This document shows, in pieces, positions 8,458 to 18,511 of a stretch of 64,000 nucleotides of DNA. This DNA is from Centipeda noxia ATCC 43541. GTDB lineage: Bacteria; Bacillota; Negativicutes; Selenomonadales; Selenomonadaceae. The notes beneath the pieces were generated by a model. The model did no database searches. It saw only the letters and a list, made by a program, of their open reading frames with translations, and was not told the origin of the DNA. The DNA is taken from positions 113,890 through 177,889 of the forward strand of contig NZ_GG749280.1 of NCBI RefSeq assembly GCF_000160555.1. Direction: 5' to 3'. A program made the position numbers and the translations under genes. Numbering within the stretch: position 1 is the stretch's first letter; every line of letters begins with the position of its first letter.

Positions 8458-10377
8458 TCATAAGATCGCCGTAAATTCTTGGAGAAATTTTTCATAGGAT
8501 TTATGTTTGAGCAAAGAATCCAGACCGCGATGTTCCTTGATAAACTCATAGAGTTTGAGAAACAGCTTCTCCCAGAGGGGCGCCTTCGCCTGCTCAATGT
8601 TGAGGAGAAATACGACGCGCACGGGGAAGTCCTCCCATTGCACAGACTCTTTCAAAACGAGCACGGAGATGTTGGAAGAGGTACATCCCGTCGAAAGCGC
8701 ATGCGGAATGGCGGCATAGTCGCCGATTGCTGTCGAAGACATCCGTTCACGCTCAAAGACGGAGTTCTTCCCCTCCGCATCCATCCAGCCGTTCAAAATC
8801 GCTTCATCCGTGAGGAACTCCAGACATTCCTCACGCGTACGGAATGACTTGTTCACATAGAAGCTATCCTGATGGAAGAACCGGCGAACCGTTTCTGCAT
8901 CGAGGCTGGCCTGTTTTTGGAACATGATGCGCCGAATCTTTTCGATATCGTCTGGGCGCAGCATATGGTTTACGCGGATAATCTTCGGCGAGGACATCTC
9001 AAGCGGAACCGTAGAGACGATATAGTCTGCCTCCTCCATCATCTCCGTGGTCAGCTTATAGGCCGGAAGAACACTGATGACTTGAATGCTCCCGCGAAAA
9101 TGCTCTTTGAGCTTTGCCTTCATGAGGACAGAGACGCCGAGTCCCGCCGAGCAGATGACATAGACATTCTTCGGGTGTTCATCCTCCGCCATGCTGTTTC
9201 GGCTCATCGAGGCGCCGAAATGCAGCGCAATGTAGCCGATCTCGTTCTCGTTAAACTCGATATGGTCAATCTCGCGCACCATCTTTGCCGCATAGACGGC
9301 AATCTGAAAGGCAAGCGGATAGTCTTGCTTGACCGAGCCGAGCAGCTCATTGCGGATATTTACGCGGAAGTGCACGCGGGCAATCGCGATACGCAGGTGG
9401 AGCATGAGCCCGTCCTTGAGATATTCGTCCGCTGTAAAGTCAAGACCGAACTTCTCATCTACGGCAATGAGCACTCGTTCAACGAGCTCTTTCACATGGG
9501 CATCGTTGACGGTGCTCCCGATATCCAGCAGCTTCTTGCCCGTCAGGAGACACCGGGTGATGTAGAACACCTCGCTGTATGGGATATCGATGCCGGTATA
9601 GCGAAAAATCTCGTTGGCGACTTCCTTTGCCGCGCTGTACTCAAAGGTTTCCTCCAGCTTCTGCGCCATGCTGGCGCGGCATTCGACCGTCTGCCCGGCA
9701 GCAGACCGATGAATGGCAAGCGCCGTCTGCACGGCGAGATCGCGGCGCGCCGTATCCGTCAGCTGGAGATTGCGGACGCTTGCGGTCTGCGAGAGAATTT
9801 TATCCATTGCATCGCAGCTGATCTTGTCAAAGAGCAGCCCCTGCACTCCCTCGTCCCGAACCTCATGCAGATAGTCGACGATAAAGCTGCGCAGATCGCA
9901 CTCCTCCGCATCAATACGCAGGCCTTCGCTCTTATGCTGCACGATCTTGACGGCATACTCGGCGAAACGTTCCCGCGTCGTATGCAGATAGTTCTTGATC
10001 GTCGACAGGCCGACATACATCTCGTCGGCAAGCGTCATCTGCGTGACCGACATATCCTTCAGGCTGCACTCCAAAAAACGGCTGATGATATAGTTCTGCT
10101 GCTCTTCCGCACTCGCCAGGCCGACGGCCCCGCCCTTGCTCTCTAAGAGGTGCAGAAGATCCTCTGCATCATCCTCCGGCAAAAGTTTATAGCCGCGGTT
10201 GGGCACTGCCAGCAGCCTTCCCTTTTTGTCCGCAAGCAGTTCCTGCAGCATTTTGATATCGGAGCGTATTGTCCGGGAGGAGACATTCAGGTGCCGCGCA
10301 AGCTCCATTCCGGTCATGCCGTCTGCATTCTTTAGGAGCAGTTCCAAGATCCTTTTGCACCGTTCCGGCTTCTGCAT
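8458..10377 (-). CDS. PRD-containing transcriptional regulator (BglG/MtlR type)
   Basis: 639 residues from the ATG at 10377, which follows GGGAGGAC; an in-frame start 21 bases upstream is less likely. Domain order: N-terminal helix-turn-helix (about 5-60), a second Mga-like helix-turn-helix (about 85-150), two PTS regulation domains (about 180-400), an EIIB-like domain with Cys near 406 (ICSAGLGVS) and an EIIA-like domain with His near 558 (IPHAL). Such proteins are usually DNA-binding activators whose activity is set by phosphorylation by HPr and their cognate EIIB. It probably controls the PTS genes directly downstream. The DNA-binding domains argue against an RNA-binding antiterminator role. 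Confidence 0.9.
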   Translation of the reverse strand: MQKPERCKRILELLLKNADGMTGMELARHLNVSSRTIRSDIKMLQELLADKKGRLLAVPNRGYKLLPEDDAEDLLHLLESKGGAVGLASAEEQQNYIISRFLECSLKDMSVTQMTLADEMYVGLSTIKNYLHTTRERFAEYAVKIVQHKSEGLRIDAEECDLRSFIVDYLHEVRDEGVQGLLFDKISCDAMDKILSQTASVRNLQLTDTARRDLAVQTALAIHRSAAGQTVECRASMAQKLEETFEYSAAKEVANEIFRYTGIDIPYSEVFYITRCLLTGKKLLDIGSTVNDAHVKELVERVLIAVDEKFGLDFTADEYLKDGLMLHLRIAIARVHFRVNIRNELLGSVKQDYPLAFQIAVYAAKMVREIDHIEFNENEIGYIALHFGASMSRNSMAEDEHPKNVYVICSAGLGVSVLMKAKLKEHFRGSIQVISVLPAYKLTTEMMEEADYIVSTVPLEMSSPKIIRVNHMLRPDDIEKIRRIMFQKQASLDAETVRRFFHQDSFYVNKSFRTREECLEFLTDEAILNGWMDAEGKNSVFERERMSSTAIGDYAAIPHALSTGCTSSNISVLVLKESVQWEDFPVRVVFLLNIEQAKAPLWEKLFLKLYEFIKEHRGLDSLLKHKSYEKFLQEFTAIL

Positions 10378-10432
10378 CGTCAGTCCTCCCTGCGGCAAGA
10401 ATGATTTAGATCAATAGGAAGCCCGCATACAG

Positions 10433-10462
10433 CAAAAAAGCGCAGGAAGTCATTCCCACGCT
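10433..10462 (-). terminator. intrinsic terminator after ftsZ
   Basis: The minus strand shows AGCG...CGCT arms with a GGAA/TTCC inner stem and a two-base internal mismatch, followed by TTTTTT. It lies 49 bases after the ftsZ stop codon and ends the dcw transcript. Confidence 0.85.
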
Positions 10463-10510
10463 CTCTGTGCTTATATTGGCAGCTATATATGTCCCGCAAG
10501 ATTTTTCAAC

Positions 10511-11740
10511 TCAGCGCTGACGCATCCATGCGGGAATATCGATGACATCTGTGCCGCCGGAGCCTGTATTCGGCTCAACGACATTCATGCGGCGGTTATT
10601 TCCCGTATGCGGCGGAACAATAGCGGCAGCGGGACGTGCCTGTGCCTGCGGAGGCGGCGCCGGCTGCGGCGACGGCGCTGCCGATGATTTTGCTGCCGGC
10701 TGCGTTCCGCCAAGACCCGGTACCGGGATCGTCCAGTCCTCCGAGAGCCCCGTCCCCGCGTCTGCCTTTCCTCCATCCGTGAGGCCGCCAAAGCCCGTTG
10801 CCACAACAGTAACGCGCACACAGTCCTCGAGTGTCTCATCCACGCCGATGCCCCAGATGATATTTGCCTGACGCCCGCTCGACGCATTCGTAATCATGCT
10901 GTTCAGCCACTCGGATGCCTCGTTGACCTCGAACATGCTGAGGTTCTTTGAACCGGTGAAGTTCAAAATCACCGAGCTGGCTCCCTCGATGCTTGTCTCG
11001 AGCAGCGGGGACTCGATGGCCGCCTTTGCCGCGGCAACGGATGCCCCCTCGCCGCGCGCTTCGCCGATGCCCATGATCGCCGCGCCGCCGTTCGCCATCG
11101 TCGTATGCACATCGGCAAAGTCGAGATTGACGACGCCCTGGTTTGTGATGAGATCGGTGATCCCCTTGACCCCCTGCCAGAGCACATTGTCCACCTTGCT
11201 GAACGCCTCGGTAACCGGCGTACTCTTGTCAATGATCTTCATCAGGCGGTCATTGGGGATGGTGATGATGGTATCGACATGCTGCTGCAGATTATCGATG
11301 CCCGTATCCGCATTGCGCGCGCGGGTCATTCCCTCGTAGGAGAAGGGACGCGTAACAACGGCAACCGTGAGTGCGCCGAGCTCGCGTGCACACTCTGCCA
11401 CGACGGGAGCAGCGCCCGTTCCCGTACCGCCGCCCATGCCGGCCGTTATGAATACCATGTCCGCACCGCGCAGCGCCTCGACAATCTTCTCGCGGCTCTC
11501 GGTCGCCGCCGCTTCCCCGATCTCGGGACGGGCCCCGGCACCGAGTCCGCGCGTGCGCTTTTCACCAATCTGAATGCGAAGAGCTGCCTTCGACTGCAGC
11601 AACGCCTGCGCATCCGTATTGATTGCAACAAATTCAACTCCCTGCAAGCCGGAGTCGATCATATTGTTGACTGCGTTTCCGCCGCCGCCGCCTACACCGA
11701 CAACGATGATCTTTGCGAGTTCTTCAAAGTTATCATCCAT
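10511..11740 (-). CDS. ftsZ: cell division GTPase FtsZ
   Basis: 409 residues from the ATG at 11740 ([10 protein letters not shown]), which has GAGG 11 bases upstream; an in-frame ATG at 11764 would add 8 residues but lacks a ribosome-binding site. The tubulin signature [10 protein letters not shown] is present after an N-terminal [13 protein letters not shown] nucleotide-binding loop. A Pro/Ala/Gln-rich linker (about 310-385) leads to the conserved tail DIPAWMRQR, which binds membrane anchors. FtsZ builds the cytokinetic ring. It is last in the dcw cluster; the 136-base gap before it may hold a separate promoter (TAAAAT at 11820-11815, poor -35). No ftsA adjoins it. Confidence 0.98.
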   Translation of the reverse strand: MDDNFEELAKIIVVGVGGGGGNAVNNMIDSGLQGVEFVAINTDAQALLQSKAALRIQIGEKRTRGLGAGARPEIGEAAATESREKIVEALRGADMVFITAGMGGGTGTGAAPVVAECARELGALTVAVVTRPFSYEGMTRARNADTGIDNLQQHVDTIITIPNDRLMKIIDKSTPVTEAFSKVDNVLWQGVKGITDLITNQGVVNLDFADVHTTMANGGAAIMGIGEARGEGASVAAAKAAIESPLLETSIEGASSVILNFTGSKNLSMFEVNEASEWLNSMITNASSGRQANIIWGIGVDETLEDCVRVTVVATGFGGLTDGGKADAGTGLSEDWTIPVPGLGGTQPAAKSSAAPSPQPAPPPQAQARPAAAIVPPHTGNNRRMNVVEPNTGSGGTDVIDIPAWMRQR

Positions 11741-11876
11741 TTCGAACACAGCCTCAGCCTCCATATCGTATCTTTATCATCTCAGTCCGTTGACAGACAA
11801 CAATTTCCTCGCTTATTTTACCATGAAACTCGATATATTACCATAGCGCAAGAAAATTTTTAACTTCTTTTCCCGT

Positions 11877-12227
11877 TCAGCGCGTTCTGCCCCGATAGTC
11901 TTTGAGCAGATAGCGGCGCAGGATAGCAAGATTTTTAAAGATACGGAAACCGAAGGCAAGCAGCGCAACGTAATAGAGGTCGATGCCGAGGCGGTCGCCG
12001 ATAAAGACGAGTGCGGCTGCAAGCAAGGTGTTTGAGAAAAATCCCGTGACAAAGACGTGCTTGTCAAAGCGCTCTGAAGTCGCTGCGCGCAGTCCGCCGA
12101 ACGCGGCGTCAAGAGCAGCAACAAGGGCAACGGAGAAGAGTTTCGAATAGGCAAGCGGAATGACGATGGGGCTGTTGTAGCCGATGAAGAGCCCGATCAC
12201 AAGACTGATCAATACGATGTAGATCAT
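11877..12227 (-). CDS. sbp: small basic protein (DUF1290), dcw-linked membrane protein
   Basis: 116 residues with three or four membrane segments: MIYIVLISLVIGLFIGY at the start, a central GGLRAA loop and a basic tail (KDYRGRTR). It matches the DUF1290/Sbp family found in division clusters of Firmicutes, whose function is not settled. It overlaps the preceding DUF881 gene by 4 bases (ATGA), indicating translational coupling. Confidence 0.85.
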   Translation of the reverse strand: MIYIVLISLVIGLFIGYNSPIVIPLAYSKLFSVALVAALDAAFGGLRAATSERFDKHVFVTGFFSNTLLAAALVFIGDRLGIDLYYVALLAFGFRIFKNLAILRRYLLKDYRGRTR

Positions 12228-12925
12228 TTGCTCTCCTCCTCACGTTCCTGCGTCTCGTGCGCATAGGTCTGGCGAATGCTCCCGCCATAGGGAGGGATGT
12301 ACACATCGTCACTGGCCGTAATATCGAGCTGGATGCCCCAGACGCCCAGCGTCTCGACAACGCCCCCGCGCATACGCAGAGAATTTTCGAGTGACTTTTT
12401 TTCTCCGATGGCGCGGATCTCAAACGGTGCAGACGAGCGGACATTATTGACCGAGAGCGTGGGTCCCGCACAGCGGATCTCAGAGACGCCGGTGAGGCGC
12501 TGCCCGTTGACGGAGATCGCCTCTGCGCCCGCCGCGCGCAGCTCGTTGATGACGCGCAGGAGGTCGTCATCGTGGATGACGTAAAGATTCGGGTTCTCTC
12601 CGGATTTCGCGGGTCTCGCACTGTCGTCCATGCGTACGATGACGCCCTCTCCCCGGAGAGGGACGAGTGCCGCACGATACCGCAGCATCTTCTGATCCTC
12701 TGTACTCGACTGATCCGCTGCCGCCGCCTGCATCTTGCGCAGCTCGTCCCCCAATTCGTCGCGTTCATGTTCCGTCTGGAGCAGCCGATCCGAGATCTCC
12801 TCGATGCGCTGCTGGGAGAGACTTCCCTTCCCATCTTGGGCCGTGCGGAACTGCACGGCAATCATAAATCCGATCAATATGCAGACGAGTGCAATGAGCC
12901 ACCCGCCCTGCCAGAACTGTTTCAT
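12224..12925 (-). CDS. DUF881 family membrane-anchored protein (YlxW/YlxX type)
   Basis: 233 residues: one N-terminal membrane segment (about 8-26), a coiled coil (about 35-75) and an extracytoplasmic DUF881 domain (about 85-220) with the block LLRVINELRAAGAEAISVNG followed by a C-terminal stretch typical of the family. Commonly encoded between divIB and sbp in Firmicute division clusters; the function is unknown. Its ATG directly follows the ftsQ stop codon. Confidence 0.85.
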   Translation of the reverse strand: MKQFWQGGWLIALVCILIGFMIAVQFRTAQDGKGSLSQQRIEEISDRLLQTEHERDELGDELRKMQAAAADQSSTEDQKMLRYRAALVPLRGEGVIVRMDDSARPAKSGENPNLYVIHDDDLLRVINELRAAGAEAISVNGQRLTGVSEIRCAGPTLSVNNVRSSAPFEIRAIGEKKSLENSLRMRGGVVETLGVWGIQLDITASDDVYIPPYGGSIRQTYAHETQEREEESK

Positions 12926-13654
12926 TTATTTCCCCTCTGTCGTTTTATCCGCGAGTTTGATGAACGGCGCATCGTAGCTGAAGTCCACGTACTCGATCGT
13001 ATGGCGCGTTGTTTTCTGATCCTGTAAAAAATCCTGTGTGAGTCCTGCCTTGTCCGGAATGCCCTCCAAACGTCCGAGACGTATCGGGAGCGCGTTCTTG
13101 GTATAGGCAACGACGGCATTCGGCACGGTGATGTTGACCTCTGAGATCTGCCCAATGTCCGCTGGGTCGATCCTGCTGAGAAAGCTGATGACCGATGCTA
13201 CCTGCGGATCGGAATTATCGTCTCCGATGTAGAGGTCGCGCAGCTTGATCCCGGTGATGATGGGAATGTCCGCCCCCTTGAGCGTGCGGTAACTGGCGAT
13301 GACCTTTCCCTGCCGGTCAAAATCCAGATATCCGTAGTCGCAGGCAACAGTCGCAACCGGCATGCGCTCGACAATCTCCATTTCGATCTTGTTGGGCAGC
13401 TGCCGGCGCACGACAGCAGATTCGATGCGCAGATCGCGGAGCAAATTTGTCGTCATCTCATCAGTCTTGAGCTCAAAGAGACGCTGCCCGTAGTGAATGC
13501 GCGCGATCTCACAGAGTTCAGTCTCGTCCAGATTGACGCTCCCGCGAACGACCAGCTGCTGAAACGTAAAGAGAGGCGAATAGATAAGCGCCGCAAGAAT
13601 GCCGCTGGCGCAAAGGAGATAGAACGCCCCTTTGAGAACACGGCGCGATTTCAT
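12926..13654 (-). CDS. ftsQ: cell division protein FtsQ/DivIB
   Basis: 242 residues: short cytoplasmic N-terminus, one membrane segment (about 10-30), a POTRA domain (about 31-100, FTFQQLVVRGSVNLDETEL) and a FtsQ/DivIB beta domain. It bridges early and late divisome proteins in the periplasm by binding FtsL and a DivIC/FtsB partner. The start overlaps the stop of murC-ddl by 4 bases. Confidence 0.9.
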   Translation of the reverse strand: MKSRRVLKGAFYLLCASGILAALIYSPLFTFQQLVVRGSVNLDETELCEIARIHYGQRLFELKTDEMTTNLLRDLRIESAVVRRQLPNKIEMEIVERMPVATVACDYGYLDFDRQGKVIASYRTLKGADIPIITGIKLRDLYIGDDNSDPQVASVISFLSRIDPADIGQISEVNITVPNAVVAYTKNALPIRLGRLEGIPDKAGLTQDFLQDQKTTRHTIEYVDFSYDAPFIKLADKTTEGK

Positions 13655-15990
13655 CGGTAATACCCCGCCATCGTGAGGATTTTCTCGCAGAGCTCAGGGA
13701 ACTCCATCCCAACGGCGCGTGCTGCATCCGGCACAAGGGATGTCTCTGTCATGCCGGGTACGGCGTTGACTTCGATGACATAGGGCTGCTCCTCTTCGCT
13801 CAGCATGATGTCGACGCGCGCTGCGCCGCTGCACCCGCACGCTGTGAATGCACGGACAGCGATCGCCTGCACCGCCTCTGTACATTCTTTGGAAAGCGCC
13901 GCCGGGACAATATGCGTCGATGCGCCCGGCGTATACTTACTCTCGTAATCATAGCGCCCCGATGCCGTCGTGATCTCAATGACCGGCAGAGCCTCTGCCG
14001 CCGCGGGCATTCCCCAGACGACAACGGTGAGCTCCCGCCCGCGGATGAACTCCTCCACAAGAGCTTCTCTGCCATAGGTAAACACATCGTCCAGTGCGGC
14101 ATTCAGCTCTTCCGCACGCGTGACGATATGAACGCCGATGCTTGATCCCTGCTCCGGTGCCTTTACGACAACCGGCAAACCGAACTCGCGCCGGATGTCT
14201 TCCGCCGTATGCTCGCCGCACTTGCCCGCATCAATCAGGCGAAAGCGCGGCGTTGCAATGCCTTCCGCGCGAAAAATCCGCTTTGCCGTCCCTTTGTCCA
14301 TCGTGAGCGCAGCAGCGCGAACACCGGAGCCGGTATAGGGGACGCCGAGCATGTCGAGCGTTCCTTGGAGAACTCCGTCCTCGCCGTATTTCCCATGCAG
14401 TGCATTAAATACGATCGCGGGGCGAAGTTTTTGAATCTCCTCCGCAAAGGTCTTGGGCATCAGTTCGAGTCCGGCCGCAGGATAGCCCTTCGAAAGAAGC
14501 GCCTGCAGGATTGCCTTGCCCGAGCGGCGCGATACTTCCGCCTCAGTAGAAGGGCCGCCCATGACGACGACAATCGGTGCCTCTGCCGATCCCGCCGTCC
14601 CCTCTTTGAGCCGCTTGACAAGATCCTCCCCTACCTCGAGGATATTGCCCGCGCCCATCGTGATAACAAGATCACCCGCGCGCACATGTTGGGCGAGATA
14701 ATGTTCGAGATCGCCGCGCGCCGGCAGATAGACCGCATCCTGCCCCGTCTGCTTTGCGACCTCCTTCATCAGCGTCTCCCCGCTGACGCCGGGGATCGGT
14801 GCCTCGCCCGCTGCATAGACGTCCGTCAGGAGGAGCAGATCCGCTGCGGCAAAGCATGTACCGAACTCTTCGCGCAGCAGCTGCGTGCGCGAATAGCGAT
14901 GCGGCTGAAACACACAGATGAGCCGCCCAGGGTTCGTTTGGCGTGCCGCAGCGAGTGTTGCGGCAATCTCCGTCGGGTGATGCGCATAGTCATCCACCAC
15001 CCAAACGCCGCGCTCCTTGCCCTTCGTCTGGAAACGGCGCTTTGCCCCATGAAACTGTGCGAGCGCACGCCGAATCTCAGGGAACTCCACACCAGCAAGA
15101 CGCGCCACAGCAATGCAGGCAAGCGCATTGAGCACGTTGTGCCTCCCCGGAATGTTGAGTAAAACGCGCCCCATCTCCGCGCCGCGCTCAAAGGCCGTAA
15201 AGGAGATCACAGAGCCGTGCGTCTCCATATCCGCCGCGCGATAGTCCGCCTCCGCATCAATGGCATAGGAAACGACGCGGCACGGTGTCTCGCACGCGAT
15301 TTGGCGCAGGATTTCATTTTCAAAACAGAGGACTGCCGTGCCGTCCGCATCCGTCTGATCAACGAACGTACGGAATGCCTCGATGATCTTCTCCATCGTG
15401 CCGTAGTGATCCATATGATCATCTTCGACGTTTGTTACGACAGCGATGTGCGGGCGCAGCTTCAGGAAGGAGCCGTCGCTTTCATCCGCCTCGGAGACGA
15501 GATAACGCCCCGTTCCGAGCTTCGCATTCGTGCCCAGATCCGGTACCTCGCCGCCGACGATGATCGTCGGGGAAACACCGGCACAGTCCAGTGTCACGCC
15601 GATCATGGAAGTGGTCGTGGTCTTGCCGTGCGACCCGGCGACCGCAATGCCGTCATATGCATTGACGAGCGCCGCATTGATATCCGAGCGGTGAAGCTTG
15701 GGAATGCGCAGATCCCATGCCGCGATCACCTCTACATTATCGTAGGGAATCGCCGTGGAGACGACGATGGCATCCGCGCCGCGCACATTCTCGGCATGCT
15801 GTCCGTCCGTCCAGATGCGTGCGCCGAGGCGAATGAGTTCCTCGATGATGGGCGACGTGCCTTGATCAGAGCCGGATACTTGATAACCGAGCAGGAGAAG
15901 AATCTTCGCCAGCGGACTCATCCCTGCGCCGCCGATGCCGATAAAATGGATCGCGTGGATCCCCTTTAAATCTTTGAGCAATATCTTCAC
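13651..15990 (-). CDS. murC-ddl: fused UDP-MurNAc:L-alanine ligase / D-Ala-D-Ala ligase (MurC-Ddl)
   Basis: 779 residues with no stop at the junction. Residues 1-460 are MurC: HFIGIGGAGMSPLA dinucleotide-type loop, ATP loop GSHGKTTTT and the usual three domains. Residues 471-779 (from about 14580 downward) are a complete ATP-grasp D-Ala-D-Ala ligase: VVVMGGPSTEAEVS, HGKYGEDG, the EQGSSIGV loop, RVDIML and IEVNAVPGMT. MurC adds L-Ala to UDP-MurNAc; Ddl makes the D-Ala-D-Ala used by MurF. Chlamydiae have the same domain order. murB, which often lies between these genes, is absent. Overlaps murG and ftsQ by 4 bases each. Confidence 0.97.
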   Translation of the reverse strand: MKILLKDLKGIHAIHFIGIGGAGMSPLAKILLLLGYQVSGSDQGTSPIIEELIRLGARIWTDGQHAENVRGADAIVVSTAIPYDNVEVIAAWDLRIPKLHRSDINAALVNAYDGIAVAGSHGKTTTTSMIGVTLDCAGVSPTIIVGGEVPDLGTNAKLGTGRYLVSEADESDGSFLKLRPHIAVVTNVEDDHMDHYGTMEKIIEAFRTFVDQTDADGTAVLCFENEILRQIACETPCRVVSYAIDAEADYRAADMETHGSVISFTAFERGAEMGRVLLNIPGRHNVLNALACIAVARLAGVEFPEIRRALAQFHGAKRRFQTKGKERGVWVVDDYAHHPTEIAATLAAARQTNPGRLICVFQPHRYSRTQLLREEFGTCFAAADLLLLTDVYAAGEAPIPGVSGETLMKEVAKQTGQDAVYLPARGDLEHYLAQHVRAGDLVITMGAGNILEVGEDLVKRLKEGTAGSAEAPIVVVMGGPSTEAEVSRRSGKAILQALLSKGYPAAGLELMPKTFAEEIQKLRPAIVFNALHGKYGEDGVLQGTLDMLGVPYTGSGVRAAALTMDKGTAKRIFRAEGIATPRFRLIDAGKCGEHTAEDIRREFGLPVVVKAPEQGSSIGVHIVTRAEELNAALDDVFTYGREALVEEFIRGRELTVVVWGMPAAAEALPVIEITTASGRYDYESKYTPGASTHIVPAALSKECTEAVQAIAVRAFTACGCSGAARVDIMLSEEEQPYVIEVNAVPGMTETSLVPDAARAVGMEFPELCEKILTMAGYYR

Positions 15991-17102
15991 CCTTCTCCTT
16001 TAGATATTCGCAGCGCAAGTGCTGCGATTTCCTCGGCTGCCTTCGGCTTTCCGAGGCGCTTCATCGCCGCCGCCATCCCCGCGCGGCGCACATCATCCGA
16101 GAGCAGCGTCCGGAGGGCCTCCGTGAGTACGGCGCCGTCGAGGTCACGATTGAGAATGACCTCTGCCGCCCCTGCAGCCTCCATCGCGCGGGCATTCTTT
16201 TCCTGATGGTTCTCCGCCGCATACGGGTAGGGAATGAGGATCGCAGGCACCCCCCGTGCCGCGAGCTCCGCAAGCCCCGTCGCCCCGGCGCGAAATACCG
16301 CAACATCCGCCATTGCCATCGCCTGCGGCATATTGTAAAGATACGGCAGGACACGGATGTTCGGATGTTCCTCGAGCCGCACCCCTGCATTGCGGATGCG
16401 TGCCAGCGTATCACCATGCTCCTCTGCTCCGGTCACATGGAGATACTGTACGTCCGTCTGCTCTGCCGCGCGGGCGATAACCTCCACCATTGCACGGTTG
16501 ATCGAGCGGGCACCGCGGCTGCCGCCGGAGACGAGCACAGTCTTTTTCAGAGGGTCGAACCCAAACGCCTTTGCTCCCTCCCCGCGCGATGCCGTGAGCA
16601 CTTCGGGACGGATCGGGTTGCCCGTCACATAGGTTTTATTCTGCGGGAATACGGCGCGGGCATCCTCCATGCCGACGGCAATCGCCGTTGCAAACCTCGC
16701 GAGAATGCGGTTGGTCACGCCCGCATATACATTCTGCTCCTGCACGAGTGTCGGCACGCCCGCAAGGCTCGCTGCGAGGAGAATCGGTCCCGCAGCATAG
16801 CCGCCTGTCCCGATGGCAACGTCGGGTCGAAAACGGCGCACGATACCGCTTGCACTCGCAAGGGCGCATAGAGCACGACCCGCGCGCAGAATATTCTCAA
16901 GCGAAAATTTTCGCTCAAAGCCTGCCAGGTCCACCGCGATGAAGTCAATGCCCTCGCGCGGTACAATGTCTGCCTCCAGCCCATGCGGCGTACCGACGTA
17001 AAGGATACGGGCAGAGGGCTCGTTCTGCTGAATCGCGCGGATAATCGTGAGCGCCGGGTAGATGTGTCCGCCCGTTCCACCGCCGGATACGATGATATTC
17101 AT
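15987..17102 (-). CDS. murG: MurG, lipid II-forming GlcNAc transferase
   Basis: 371 residues, GT-B fold. The N-terminal GGGTGGHIYPAL loop binds the lipid I diphosphate; a second Gly-rich block (VSGGSRGARSIN) and the C-terminal UDP-binding segment (FRAGATGLAELAARG, then the PYPYAAENHQ loop) are typical. It adds GlcNAc to lipid I at the inner face of the membrane. It overlaps murD by 4 bases. No ftsW lies between murD and murG, where many bacteria carry it. Confidence 0.97.
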   Translation of the reverse strand: MNIIVSGGGTGGHIYPALTIIRAIQQNEPSARILYVGTPHGLEADIVPREGIDFIAVDLAGFERKFSLENILRAGRALCALASASGIVRRFRPDVAIGTGGYAAGPILLAASLAGVPTLVQEQNVYAGVTNRILARFATAIAVGMEDARAVFPQNKTYVTGNPIRPEVLTASRGEGAKAFGFDPLKKTVLVSGGSRGARSINRAMVEVIARAAEQTDVQYLHVTGAEEHGDTLARIRNAGVRLEEHPNIRVLPYLYNMPQAMAMADVAVFRAGATGLAELAARGVPAILIPYPYAAENHQEKNARAMEAAGAAEVILNRDLDGAVLTEALRTLLSDDVRRAGMAAAMKRLGKPKAAEEIAALALRISKGEG

Positions 17103-18481
17103 AACTCGTTCACGATCCTCTTGAAATCCCGTCCGCGCTCCTCGTAGCCGCTGTACATGTCAAAGCTGGCACAGGCAGGCGAAAGCAGTACTGTCTGCCC
17201 TTTTGCCGCCAGATCATGCGCCGCCTGCACTGCCGCCGCCATATTGTAGCCCGCGCGGCGGATATGCTGCTTGGAGAGGCCTGCACCTTCTGCTGCTGCG
17301 GCAAAACGCGCTGCTGCATCGCCGATCAGAATCAGCTCGTCGACACGCGCATGAACAAGCTCCATGAACTCCGTGAGATCGGTCAGCTTATCATCGCCGC
17401 CCGCAATGAGAACAATATGCCCGTCAAACGCCTCGAGAGCCTTGATCGCCGAGTCCGTATTCGTCGCCTTGGAGTCATTGTAATAATTGACCCCGTCCAG
17501 TGTGCGCACGAACTCAATGCGGTGCTCCACTCCTTTGAAGGAGCGCAGAACGGGGCGCGCCTCCGCCGGTGTAACGCCGGCGAGCAGCGCCATTGCCGAT
17601 GCCGCAAGCGCATTCTCAACATTGTGCCCGCCGGGGATGCCAAGTTCTCGGACAGGGATAAGGACATGCTCCGCACCGTCCCAACGCATGACAATCATGC
17701 CGTCTGCCCGCACGGTTGCCCCCTCGCTCAGCTCCGTGCGCCTGCTGAAGAAGCACACATGTCCTGCTGCGCGCTCCGCCATGCCGCGCGTATGCGGATC
17801 ATCATAATTCAGTACGAGAAAGTCTTCATGCGTCTGCGCGGCAAAGAGTTTCTCCTTCATCGCCTGATAGACTTCCATCGAGCCGTGCCGCACAATGTGG
17901 TCCGGCGTCACATTCAGCTCCGCAGCAACAGCCGGATGAAAATGCGTCGTCGCCTCCATCTGATAGCTCGAGATCTCAGCCGCGATCGCACCGTCCGCAG
18001 GGATCTCCTGCGCCACATCGATGAGCGGCACGCCAATATTGCCGCCGACGCCGACAGCCGAAAAATGCGCACGCAAAAGTTCCCCAAGGAGGGTAGTGGT
18101 TGTGGTCTTTCCGTTCGTTCCCGTAATCGCGTAGATCGGCGCGCGCGCAATCTCCCCTGCCAGCTCCACCTCTGTCGTTACGCGAATGCCGCGTGCCCGC
18201 GCGGCGCGAACGAGCGGGATGCGCTCCGGCACCGCGGGCGAGAGCACAATCAGATCGATCCCGTCCAGCAGTTGTTCCCTTTGTGCGCCAAAGACGCAGG
18301 AGATCCCCTGCGTCCTCAAATCCTCAATATGCTTCTGCGTCAATGCATCTTTTTCCGCATCTGCCTCATCCTTTGCGTCCGAGAGCGCCACGCGCGCCCC
18401 CGCTGCCGCGAGATACCGCGCCGCCGCAAACCCGCTGATGCCCGCTCCGATGACGAGCGCAGACTGATTGTCATAGGACAA
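17099..18481 (-). CDS. murD: UDP-MurNAc-L-Ala:D-Glu ligase MurD
   Basis: 460 residues starting at TTG (18481), with AAGGGGGA about 10 bases upstream. N-terminal dinucleotide-like loop VIGAGISGFAAA, ATP loop GTNGKTTTT, and the later VEHRIEFV and NDSKATN motifs of the Mur ligase family. Adds D-glutamate to UDP-MurNAc-L-Ala in the cytoplasm. It lies 30 bases after mraY. Confidence 0.96.
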   Translation of the reverse strand: MSYDNQSALVIGAGISGFAAARYLAAAGARVALSDAKDEADAEKDALTQKHIEDLRTQGISCVFGAQREQLLDGIDLIVLSPAVPERIPLVRAARARGIRVTTEVELAGEIARAPIYAITGTNGKTTTTTLLGELLRAHFSAVGVGGNIGVPLIDVAQEIPADGAIAAEISSYQMEATTHFHPAVAAELNVTPDHIVRHGSMEVYQAMKEKLFAAQTHEDFLVLNYDDPHTRGMAERAAGHVCFFSRRTELSEGATVRADGMIVMRWDGAEHVLIPVRELGIPGGHNVENALAASAMALLAGVTPAEARPVLRSFKGVEHRIEFVRTLDGVNYYNDSKATNTDSAIKALEAFDGHIVLIAGGDDKLTDLTEFMELVHARVDELILIGDAAARFAAAAEGAGLSKQHIRRAGYNMAAAVQAAHDLAAKGQTVLLSPACASFDMYSGYEERGRDFKRIVNEL

Positions 18482-18511
18482 TTCCCTGTGTCCCCCTTAT
18501 GAAAAGCCATA

